Below, in pieces: positions 7,065 through 13,122 of a stretch of 34,849 nucleotides of DNA. Positions within the stretch are counted from its first letter, which is position 1, and every line of letters begins with the position of its first letter. The notes beneath the pieces were generated by a model. The model saw only the letters and a list, made by a program, of their open reading frames with translations. It ran no database searches and had not been told where the DNA came from. This stretch comes from a virus: IMG/VR virus record IMGVR_UViG_3300038361_000191, positions 1 through 34,849 of that record; one strand, given 5' to 3'. The translations under genes were made by a program, and so were the position numbers.

Positions 7065-7102
7065 GCGGTAACTGAAGTGATGATACCAAAGAGAAATAAA
7101 AC

Positions 7103-7171
7103 AAACCCTGAGAATTCTTGCATCGTGAGGTGCAGGAGAGCTATCATCAGCTCCAGTTATTCTCAGGGTTT
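7103..7171 (+). promoter_or_regulatory. Three-way-junction leader RNA, possible terminator/attenuator
   Basis: AAACCCTGAGAAT (7103-7115) pairs perfectly over 13 bp with ATTCTCAGGGTTT (7159-7171). Enclosed are two more hairpins: TGCATC/GGTGCA with a GTGA (GNRA) tetraloop (7119-7134), and a GGAGAGCT/AGCTCC arm (7135-7154). The closing stem runs into TTTTCTTTTT, as in an intrinsic terminator, and the other strand is also T-rich on its far side. It lies between a promoter and the SD of the HNH gene, so attenuation, mRNA protection or a bidirectional terminator are all possible. I cannot match it to a known riboswitch or ribozyme core. Confidence 0.6.
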
Positions 7172-7189
7172 TCTTTTTGGAGGGTAGTA

Positions 7190-7927
7190 ATGAAAAATTT
7201 ATGCGAATGTGGTTGCGGTGAAATAGTTAAGAGGAGATTTGTGTCTGGTCATAATAATAGAGGTAAAACTATTTCTGAATGGCAGAAAGGCAGGATAAGT
7301 GCAGCTAATAAGGGGAGGAAACATTCCGAAGAAACAAAGAAAAAATTAAGTAAACTTAGTACTGGTAGGAAACATTCCGAAGAAACAAAGAAAAAATTAA
7401 GTAAACTTAGTAAAGGAAAAAAACTTTCAGAAGAAACAAAGAAAAAATTAAGTAAACTTAGTAAAGGAAAAAAACTTTCAGAAGAACATAAGAAAAAATT
7501 GAGGGAAGCTAATAAGAATATTTCTGCTGAAAGACGGCAGAAATTGAGAGATGCGAATTTGGGGAGGAAACATTCCGAAGAAACAAAGAAAAAAATAGGA
7601 TTCAAGAGTAAAGGAAGAAAACGTACAAAAAAAGCAAAATTAAAACATTTTATTACTTTAATAGAAAATAGACAGAAAATAGGAATTACAACTGTAAATG
7701 GTGGGTACTGCCATGTTTGGAGTGATAGAGAGTACATTAATGATTTAAGAGGACCAGCGTGTGAACATTGTGGGATAACTAATATGATGAATATTCATTT
7801 ATGTGGATTTAGATTAAGTACACATCATAAGAATGGGAAAGAAAATTGTGCTCCCACAGATATTCAAACTTTATGTAATAGTTGTCACACTAAAGAACAT
7901 CGGAGATTACATTGTAAAGAGGTATAA
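7190..7927 (+). CDS. Free-standing HNH homing endonuclease with NUMOD3 repeats
   Basis: Expected to cut DNA site-specifically and spread its own gene. The start at ATG 7190 is behind TTTGGAGGGTAGTA; upstream codons lie in the structured leader. The N-terminus has a small Cys knuckle (CECGCG, residues 5-10). Residues 42 to about 110 contain four tandem 17-residue NUMOD3-type modules ([16 protein letters not shown]), which bind DNA, and an isolated fifth copy follows. The C-terminal quarter has the HNH nuclease: CEHCG, then [19 protein letters not shown] and [10 protein letters not shown]. It follows nrdJ, a gene type often invaded by such elements. Full length (245 aa) and likely active. Confidence 0.88.
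   Translation: MKNLCECGCGEIVKRRFVSGHNNRGKTISEWQKGRISAANKGRKHSEETKKKLSKLSTGRKHSEETKKKLSKLSKGKKLSEETKKKLSKLSKGKKLSEEHKKKLREANKNISAERRQKLRDANLGRKHSEETKKKIGFKSKGRKRTKKAKLKHFITLIENRQKIGITTVNGGYCHVWSDREYINDLRGPACEHCGITNMMNIHLCGFRLSTHHKNGKENCAPTDIQTLCNSCHTKEHRRLHCKEV
7313..7516 (+). repeat. Four 51-bp in-frame tandem repeats (NUMOD3 modules)
   Basis: Units begin at 7313, 7364, 7415 and 7466. Adjacent units are almost identical at the DNA level over GAAACAAAGAAAAAATTAAG, which points to recent duplication or slippage rather than ancient protein repeats. A fifth partial copy recurs near 7561-7600. Confidence 0.8.
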
Positions 7928-7943
7928 AAATGTGGGTGATATT

Positions 7944-8309
7944 ATGAAATTTTATCGTTATCAAGATATATTCTATAGATCAGGACCAAAGATTGATTTG
8001 CTAGAATTTAAGTCAATCAAAGAAACCCCAAAAGGTTGGTGGATTGTGTCTAACTACGCTTATCCTAATTGGTTAGACGGCAATCTTGTTGAAGAGATAG
8101 ATGATAAAAGATGGGTATCGGCAACAGCAATGAAACGATTTGCATATCCAACAAAGAAGGAAGCACTTTATAGTTACAAGATGAGGAAAAAAAGTCAAAT
8201 TAGGATATTAAAAGCAAGACTATTGAATGCTGAAACTCTATTGGAAGAGATTGATAGAGTAGATTTTGAAGGGAAACCAAAAACTTTTGAATTAAAAGGG
8301 GGTACATAA
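7944..8309 (+). CDS. 121-aa hypothetical protein
   Basis: ATG 7944 is preceded by GTGGGTGATATT; the frame continues upstream into the HNH gene, but that part has no SD. The product (MKFYRYQDIFYRSGPKIDLL...) has an N-terminal half rich in aromatic residues and a basic, probably helical C-terminal half (SYKMRKKSQIRILKARLLNA). No family is recognised. It abuts the Nudix-like gene with no gap, which suggests one transcript. Confidence 0.6.
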   Translation: MKFYRYQDIFYRSGPKIDLLEFKSIKETPKGWWIVSNYAYPNWLDGNLVEEIDDKRWVSATAMKRFAYPTKKEALYSYKMRKKSQIRILKARLLNAETLLEEIDRVDFEGKPKTFELKGGT

Positions 8310-8921
8310 ATGAATAAATTAAGCGAAATAGTTTGGGCAGTCGAGGTTTCTACATTTGAGGGTAAATTGTTTGAGGGATATCAAGTACCGCCAGATCCAA
8401 CGGTCCTCAATAAAATTTATAATAATTCTGTTGCTATGAGCAGGAGAGATTGTGAGGAAAATCCTGAGTTCAAACACATTATTCCTTATGTTGTTCTCAC
8501 ATCTGAAACCAATGATATATTCGTTACTAGAAGGACCAGTAATCAAACGGAGGGTAGATTACATGGAAAGGCTTCTATTGGTGTAGGTGGTCATGTGGGA
8601 CCTATGCGGTATGTTACAGTAAAAGATTCCATTCATGTAGGAATGTTGAGGGAATTGCAGGAAGAACTTACTGGAATGGATGCAATAGGTACATCCTTTG
8701 ATTTTCTTCCTAAATTGGTAGGTATATTGAGTGACAATTCTAATAGCGTGGGTGCTGTTCATTTGGGATTAGTTTATGAATTGTTGGTAGATCCTGATCG
8801 TATGGAAAGTATTAATATAAAAGAGACAGAAAATATGACAGGGGTGTGGATGCCTTATGATGATGCTCTCAAAGTAGAAAATTACGAAAGTTGGTCGGCA
8901 TTGGTTTTGGGGTTAATATAA
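8310..8921 (+). CDS. Nudix-hydrolase-like protein
   Basis: Nudix enzymes hydrolyse nucleoside diphosphates linked to another group, such as NADH, capped RNA or nucleotide sugars. The 203-residue protein has a Nudix fold signature: ASIGVGGHV near residues 88-96, then RELQEELTG near 114-122, matching the conserved RExxEExG end of the Nudix box. The usual first glutamate of the box is replaced or displaced (KDSIHVGML precedes RE), so the box is atypical. SD GGGGG lies seven bases upstream. It is coupled to a nucleotide-kinase-like gene by TAATG, consistent with a nucleotide-metabolism module near nrdJ. Confidence 0.75.
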   Translation: MNKLSEIVWAVEVSTFEGKLFEGYQVPPDPTVLNKIYNNSVAMSRRDCEENPEFKHIIPYVVLTSETNDIFVTRRTSNQTEGRLHGKASIGVGGHVGPMRYVTVKDSIHVGMLRELQEELTGMDAIGTSFDFLPKLVGILSDNSNSVGAVHLGLVYELLVDPDRMESINIKETENMTGVWMPYDDALKVENYESWSALVLGLI

Positions 8922-9451
8922 TGGAAAAAGTTAAAGTAATAGTAGTGAACGGATTGTCACGTTCTGGTAAAGATTCATTTATTGATGCTATACGCAAGAA
9001 AGTTCCTGCTTTAATCGAACATTCAACAATTTATACAGTTTGGGATTCATTACTTTATCTTGATATGATAAATCCTATCAAGAAAGGTCCAGAAGAGAGA
9101 GAATTTCTTGCTGCTGTGAAACAAGCATGGATCAATTACAATGAGGGTCCTTTTAAAGAAGTAGTACATATGGCAGATGAATTAGAAAAGGAATACGCTT
9201 TCACATCTAATATAGACAGGGTTTTGTTAGCAGTTCATGTTAGAGAACCGGAAGAAATGAAGAAATTGAAGAGACACTTTGAAGATAGAATGTTTACTGT
9301 GAAAGTTACTAGACCTGAAATAACAGCGCAACCAGGAGATGAAAATGTGAACAATTGGAATTACGATTTTGAGGTGTATAATGAGGGGGATTTGGAATAC
9401 TTAGACACATTAGTTGATGCATTTATTAACTTCTTGAATGAAAGGAAGTGA
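8921..9451 (+). CDS. P-loop nucleotide-kinase-like protein
   Basis: The start at ATG 8921 overlaps the Nudix stop. Residues 7-20 (IVVNGLSRSGKDSF) form a Walker A loop, GLSRSGKDS, of the type seen in deoxynucleoside monophosphate kinases and related phage kinases. The rest (176 aa in total) shows VLLAVHVREPEEMKKL and a later VTRPEIT segment, where such kinases carry their lid and nucleotide-binding arginines. Phosphorylation of dNMPs to feed DNA replication is the likely role, but the substrate is not determined. Confidence 0.7.
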   Translation: MEKVKVIVVNGLSRSGKDSFIDAIRKKVPALIEHSTIYTVWDSLLYLDMINPIKKGPEEREFLAAVKQAWINYNEGPFKEVVHMADELEKEYAFTSNIDRVLLAVHVREPEEMKKLKRHFEDRMFTVKVTRPEITAQPGDENVNNWNYDFEVYNEGDLEYLDTLVDAFINFLNERK

Positions 9452-9453
9452 AA

Positions 9454-9678
9454 GTGGAAACTGATGGTTTAATGAGAACAGAACTTTCTGGTTCCGTAAT
9501 GTGTGAAATGTCTTCAAGATTATGTGATATTTTGCATGAAGCATACGTGGAAGGAACCCATATAGATATCAGACATCCTATATTTGATTTTCCTTGTAAA
9601 TTTGTAATTATTTCTGAAATAGTGGAAGCTTCACCAAATGGTGCTGTAGTTTTTTTTGAATTGCGGTCTTTTTCATAA
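9454..9678 (+). CDS. 74-aa hypothetical protein
   Basis: GTG 9454 is preferred because AAAGGA lies seven bases upstream; an in-frame GTG at 9448 is almost on top of the SD. The product contains GTHIDIRHPIFDFPCKFVII and is probably a small beta-rich domain. No motif is recognised. Confidence 0.5.
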   Translation: METDGLMRTELSGSVMCEMSSRLCDILHEAYVEGTHIDIRHPIFDFPCKFVIISEIVEASPNGAVVFFELRSFS

Positions 9679-9690
9679 AGGAGGGGAAAA

Positions 9691-10083
9691 ATGTTAAGTT
9701 TTCAGCCAATAAAGAATTGGTTATTTCAAAAGAAATGTGAGGATGACTATAAAGAAATGGTAACATCCTCTTCTACTGTTTCTACTGATGTCTGCTTTAT
9801 TTGTGGAGAGGAAGAAAATGAAACACAAAAATTGGAGTACCTTTACGTTGAGACAGATCCTATTTATGGTATCATGAATAGGGCTATTTATCATAGGGAT
9901 TGTGTCGAGCATATTGTGTGCAATTCTGAAAATTTACCAGAAGAAGGTAGAGAGCATTTAAAACAGGCTGTACAAATTGTACAGCAATGGAAGAAAGATG
10001 AATTAAGAGCCAAAGAAGCTCAAGAGGAATTGGAAACACAACTATTAGATAGCAAGTTATTCCTTTGCAAGGAGAATAAATGA
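9691..10083 (+). CDS. 130-aa protein with a CxxC...HxxC zinc motif and C-terminal coiled coil
   Basis: SD AAAGGAGGGG precedes ATG 9691. CFICG at residues 35-39 and YHRDCVEHIVC at residues 67-77 provide Cys and His ligands for a zinc finger. The last 50 residues (EHLKQAVQIVQQWKKDELRA...) are strongly helical and probably coiled coil. It may be a small DNA- or protein-binding regulator. It overlaps the next start (ATGA). Confidence 0.6.
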   Translation: MLSFQPIKNWLFQKKCEDDYKEMVTSSSTVSTDVCFICGEEENETQKLEYLYVETDPIYGIMNRAIYHRDCVEHIVCNSENLPEEGREHLKQAVQIVQQWKKDELRAKEAQEELETQLLDSKLFLCKENK

Positions 10084-10313
10084 TATATACAATGATATTT
10101 GCATTGTTCATTTTGGTATTCATTTTGATAGATAGTTTCAGTAAATTAAAAATACGGGAGGGTTACGATGAAGATTCAAACAACACTAGGGATTATAGTT
10201 ACACTAGGTACAATTGCTGGTGGACTAGTAGCAATAGACAGTCATTATGCGAAATCTTCAGAAGTGGAAGAGGTATCTGTCTATATATGCAGGATAGAAA
10301 AACGACTAGATGA
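10080..10313 (+). CDS. Candidate 77-aa protein with N-terminal membrane helix, overlapping the next gene
   Basis: ATG 10080 overlaps the previous stop as ATGA and has a strong AAGGAG five bases upstream, so translation is likely. Residues 1-18 (MIYTMIFALFILVFILID) are a clear membrane segment. The remaining residues are polar and overlap the gene at 10168 by 146 bp in another frame, where codon use looks unselected. Either it is a real membrane peptide with a drifting tail, or only its N-terminus matters. Confidence 0.4.
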   Translation: MIYTMIFALFILVFILIDSFSKLKIREGYDEDSNNTRDYSYTRYNCWWTSSNRQSLCEIFRSGRGICLYMQDRKTTR

Positions 10314-10461
10314 GAAGATACAAACAGATAGAGCTAATTCATTACAAGAACGAATGTGGCGTCTTGAGGATCGTTATACACCAGATAAAGCTAGACAAAA
10401 AGATGAGTACCGTAGATTGCAACAGGAAAGAGAAGATATTATTAGAAAAAAGGGAAAATAA
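10168..10461 (+). CDS. 97-aa membrane-anchored coiled-coil protein
   Basis: SD CGGGAGGG lies five bases before ATG 10168. Residues 5-23 (TTLGIIVTLGTIAGGLVAI) form a transmembrane helix. The rest is a charged helix (EVEEVSVYICRIEKRLDEKI and onward), giving a short anchored coiled coil. That layout is seen in some phage lysis accessory proteins, but it is not specific, and no holin or endolysin is nearby. Confidence 0.6.
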   Translation: MKIQTTLGIIVTLGTIAGGLVAIDSHYAKSSEVEEVSVYICRIEKRLDEKIQTDRANSLQERMWRLEDRYTPDKARQKDEYRRLQQEREDIIRKKGK

Positions 10462-10463
10462 CT

Positions 10464-10670
10464 ATGGAAGAGGTATTTTATGATAAATTAGATAAGAAAG
10501 AGCATTGGGCTAAGAAAACCTTTAGAGAAAAAGGTGTTTCTATGGGGGATGTAGCCAGAGCATTGGGATTAAGCTATACCTATGTCTGCGGTATGCTATC
10601 TGGAAATATCAAGATAACTGATGAGCAAGAGGAAAGAATTAAGGAATTGGCGGATTATTTGAACCAATAG
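10464..10670 (+). CDS. 68-aa helix-turn-helix regulator, Cro/CI-like
   Basis: Residues 25-50 (VSMGDVARALGLSYTYVCGM) read as a Cro/CI-type helix-turn-helix, and the domain closes with EERIKELADYLNQ. At 68 residues it is a minimal DNA-binding domain with no dimerisation extension. It could act on phage operators such as the GAGACAC cluster, but nothing links them directly. Confidence 0.7.
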   Translation: MEEVFYDKLDKKEHWAKKTFREKGVSMGDVARALGLSYTYVCGMLSGNIKITDEQEERIKELADYLNQ

Positions 10671-10679
10671 GGGGTTGCT

Positions 10680-10910
10680 ATGGTGGAAGAAATAAAGTTA
10701 GAAAAAGAATCTTTGTGTCTGGATTGTGAACATTTGTTTGTTGCTACTGCTCAAGGGGAAAAACCAGAGTTATTCACTAGATCGGTTTGTTTAAAAGATA
10801 AGGATCTTTTTGATCACTTATGGAATATGGCGCAGGATGTCTTTTTAGAAAAGAAAAATGACGCTTCTATTCCTCATATAATTGAATGTTCGCAGTATTC
10901 AGGAGAATAA
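10680..10910 (+). CDS. 76-aa small Cys protein
   Basis: GGGG precedes ATG 10680. The product has CLDC near residues 13-16, a further Cys near residue 37, and a terminal CSQYSGE. The pattern resembles small metal-binding phage proteins, but no family is assigned. One base separates its stop from the WbpB-like gene, so it shares the sugar-operon transcript. Confidence 0.55.
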   Translation: MVEEIKLEKESLCLDCEHLFVATAQGEKPELFTRSVCLKDKDLFDHLWNMAQDVFLEKKNDASIPHIIECSQYSGE

Positions 10911-10911
10911 T

Positions 10912-11784
10912 ATGAAGAAATTCGTGTTACTCGGTGCGGCAGGATTTGTTGCACCTCGCCATATGCAGGCGATAAAAGACGTTGGTGGTGAGTTAGTTGC
11001 TATAATGGACCCCTCTGATAGTGTGGGTATTGTGGATTCATATTTTTCTAATGCTGCGTACTTTAAAACATTTGAAAGGTTTGATCGTCATTGCTCCATG
11101 AGAGGGGATATAGATTACGTTTCTATTGCAAGTCCGAACCATTTACATGACGCACATTGTCGTTTTGCTTTACGAATTGGAGCGGACGCCATTTGTGAAA
11201 AACCTTTGGTATTAAGAGAGAAAAACCTTGATCAGTTGCTTAAATTAGAGAAACAAACAGGTAAAAGGGTTTGGAATATCTTGCAATTACGGTTAAGTGA
11301 TGTTTATAAGAGGATTATTTCTCATATTAATGAAATAGACGATGGACATTTACTTGATATTTCATTGGATTACTTTGCTCCAAGGGGTCGTTGGTACGAC
11401 TTTAGTTGGAAGATGTCTGAGGAACAGTCAGGTGGCCTTGAATGTAATATAGGGATTCATTTACTGGATCTTCTTTGTGAATTTTTTGGTCATTGGGATA
11501 TGGTTTCAGCTTATGACAAAGATATAATGGGAAGGAACATATACTTTTCTGTAGAATTTGCACATGCTACTGTTTATGTGGAACTATCTCTTGACAGATC
11601 AGAGAAAAGGGAACTCACTATAGATGGAGTTTCTTTTGACCTTACCCCTAATATGAAAAATTTGCACACAAAGAGTTATGAACAGATTTTAGCAGGGAAA
11701 GGTTTTGGTATTGAAGAAGCAAGGCAGGCTGTATCTTTATGCGATGAATTGCGTGATATATCTTTTGAAAGGAGGTATAAATGA
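10912..11784 (+). CDS. wbpB: Gfo/Idh/MocA oxidoreductase, WbpB/WlbA-like
   Basis: WbpB/WlbA oxidises UDP-N-acetylglucosaminuronic acid at C3, the second step toward UDP-2,3-diacetamido-2,3-dideoxy-glucuronate. The 290-aa protein has an N-terminal Rossmann motif, GAAGFVAPRHMQAIKDVGG (8-26), which closely follows that subfamily. It also has DPSDSVGIVDSYF, the family EKP motif (CEKPLVL, 95-101) and GIHLLDLL (181-188) with the catalytic-region histidine. The start is ATG 10912 behind AGGAG; an upstream ATG lies in the preceding gene. It is followed directly by a WbpD-like acetyltransferase, as in bacterial O-antigen clusters, but the aminotransferase WbpE is not in the window. Confidence 0.85.
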   Translation: MKKFVLLGAAGFVAPRHMQAIKDVGGELVAIMDPSDSVGIVDSYFSNAAYFKTFERFDRHCSMRGDIDYVSIASPNHLHDAHCRFALRIGADAICEKPLVLREKNLDQLLKLEKQTGKRVWNILQLRLSDVYKRIISHINEIDDGHLLDISLDYFAPRGRWYDFSWKMSEEQSGGLECNIGIHLLDLLCEFFGHWDMVSAYDKDIMGRNIYFSVEFAHATVYVELSLDRSEKRELTIDGVSFDLTPNMKNLHTKSYEQILAGKGFGIEEARQAVSLCDELRDISFERRYK

Positions 11785-12278
11785 GAGATGATATGAGAGA
11801 AACAGGTGACAATGTTCAAATTCATCCAACTGCAAGAGTGGATTACTGTTATATGGGGAAGAATATTAAAATTTGGCATAATTCTCATATTTGTGACAGG
11901 GCAGAAATTGGGGATAATTGTATGATCGGTCAGAATGTCTACATTGGACCAGATGTTAAAATTGGAAAAGATTGTAGAATCCAGAATAACGCTTATATAC
12001 CAGAAGGTGTCATTATTGGGGATTTTGTTTTTATTGGACCTGGAGTAACATTCACTAATGTTAAGTATCCTGATGCATTGACAGATCAAAGTGGTAATTT
12101 TTTGACTACTAAGGTTATGGCTGGTGTGGTAATTGGTGCTAATGCGACAATCTTGCCAGGACTAGAGATTGGTAGTGAGAGTTTTGTGGGGGCAGGTTCT
12201 GTTGTTACAAAAGATGTTGAAAATGGAGAAACTGTGGTTGGTAATCCAGCAAGAAATTTTGATAATGGGAGAAAGTAA
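11781..12278 (+). CDS. wbpD: Left-handed beta-helix N-acetyltransferase, WbpD/WlbB-like
   Basis: Transfers acetyl from acetyl-CoA to a sugar-nucleotide amino group; in WbpD/WlbB this is the 3-amino group of the diaminoglucuronate precursor. The 165 residues are hexapeptide repeats (GDNCMIGQNVYIGPDVKIGK and similar) that form a trimeric left-handed beta-helix. A loop (FTNVKYPDALTDQ) carries the active-site region, and the end VVGNPARNF is typical of the family. ATG 11781 has AAAGGAGG upstream and overlaps the WbpB stop. Pairing with WbpB supports the substrate assignment. Confidence 0.85.
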   Translation: MRDDMRETGDNVQIHPTARVDYCYMGKNIKIWHNSHICDRAEIGDNCMIGQNVYIGPDVKIGKDCRIQNNAYIPEGVIIGDFVFIGPGVTFTNVKYPDALTDQSGNFLTTKVMAGVVIGANATILPGLEIGSESFVGAGSVVTKDVENGETVVGNPARNFDNGRK

Positions 12279-12731
12279 ATGAAAGACAATGTTATACAAA
12301 TTGAAAATGATATAAAGTTAGCTGTTGTGTGTATGCCTGGTTTAGAGTCATTTCTTCCAGATATTGTGCATAGTTTAGAAGAAAACTATTCTGTACAGAC
12401 ATGCTATAGTAAGGATATGAATGAAATTAAAGATGTTGTGGAATGGTGCGATATTGTATGGATCGAATGGGCCAATGAACTTGCTATCCATATTACCAAT
12501 GAATTACCAATTGAAGACAAACAGGTGATTATAAGGTTGCATTCGTATGAAGCTTTATCCGGGTATTGTACGCAAATAAAATGGGAAAAGGTAGATGGTC
12601 TTATACTAGTTGCACAACATATAAAGGATATATTAAAAAACCAAAATATTATTTTACCGGCAGATTTGAGAACGTACATTATTCCTAATGGTGTAGATTG
12701 TGATAAATTCAGGAGGGTAGTTAATGGCTAG
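12279..12731 (+). CDS. N-terminal half of a split GT-B glycosyltransferase
   Basis: This is the N-terminal Rossmann domain of a GT4-type glycosyltransferase: AVVCMPGLESFLPDIVHSL near the start, a DGLILVAQHIKDIL helix and the hinge motif YIIPNGVDCDKF at residues 133-144. In an intact enzyme the chain would continue into the second domain. Here the sequence stays colinear to F144 (12710), after which six foreign codons lead to TAG. The missing half resumes at 13119 after an inserted HTH gene. The half has no donor-binding site, so it would need to assemble with the C-terminal half to work. Confidence 0.8.
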   Translation: MKDNVIQIENDIKLAVVCMPGLESFLPDIVHSLEENYSVQTCYSKDMNEIKDVVEWCDIVWIEWANELAIHITNELPIEDKQVIIRLHSYEALSGYCTQIKWEKVDGLILVAQHIKDILKNQNIILPADLRTYIIPNGVDCDKFRRVVNG

Positions 12732-13118
12732 AGGAAACTTTGTGAACTGGGATTCTTTAAAAGAAACTTATAACAGGATGCATAATACGCAGTATAAAAC
12801 AAGTAAAGAATGGGTCATAGAGCTATACAATAAGCATAAAAAATATGTCAGTCCTGTATCAGAAGAATTAGGGGTTAGTTTTAATACGGTTAGTAAATAT
12901 TTGGATGGTCTGGGTGTTCTGGAAAGAAAACCTAAAGGTGGAAATAACTATATAAATAGACCTATGGGTAAAAAAGAGCAGTTATTTTTAGGAATAACGG
13001 AAAAAACTATGTTGGAGTTAACTAGAAAGCAAGTAATGGAAAGATGCGGAATATCGCATACTACGTTTAATAAATTGGCAAAAAAGTACGGAAGAACTTA
13101 TTTGAAAGGAAGAAGCGC
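12711..13118 (+). mobile_element. Insertion that splits the GT4 gene, carrying one HTH gene
   Basis: The homology to glycosyltransferases breaks exactly after codon TTC 12708-12710 and resumes at 13119. The inserted 408 bp begin with an SD (AGGAGG at 12711-12716) and contain one 132-aa gene. This resembles phage genes split by free-standing homing elements, such as the nrdA of Aeromonas phage Aeh1. I see no transposase, terminal repeats or group I intron core. Confidence 0.6.
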
Positions 13119-13122
13119 ATGA
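12724..13122 (+). CDS. 132-aa protein with two helix-turn-helix segments, inserted in the GT gene
   Basis: SD AGGAGG lies seven bases before ATG 12724. The protein has one HTH near residues 45-65 (PVSEELGVSFNTVSKYLDGL) and another near 102-125 (LTRKQVMERCGISHTTFNKL). It is basic and suits DNA binding. No HNH, GIY-YIG or LAGLIDADG motif is seen, so it may be a homing endonuclease remnant or a DNA-binding protein that works with another nuclease. It overlaps both halves of the split gene. Confidence 0.65.
   Translation: MARGNFVNWDSLKETYNRMHNTQYKTSKEWVIELYNKHKKYVSPVSEELGVSFNTVSKYLDGLGVLERKPKGGNNYINRPMGKKEQLFLGITEKTMLELTRKQVMERCGISHTTFNKLAKKYGRTYLKGRSA

Noticed and set aside
7103-7171. Hammerhead ribozyme or cobalamin riboswitch
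   Set aside because: CTGAGA resembles part of a hammerhead core but lies within the closing stem. No cobalamin-box-like sequence was seen, and the element is downstream rather than upstream of nrdJ.
8319-8546. Leftward frame opposite the Nudix-like gene, and similar shadows opposite other genes
   Set aside because: They lack SDs and are antisense to genes with clear domain motifs.
12711-13118. Group I intron or insertion sequence in the glycosyltransferase gene
   Set aside because: The insertion is nearly all one gene. I see no terminal repeats, transposase motifs or room for an intron core, and both halves have their own SD and start.
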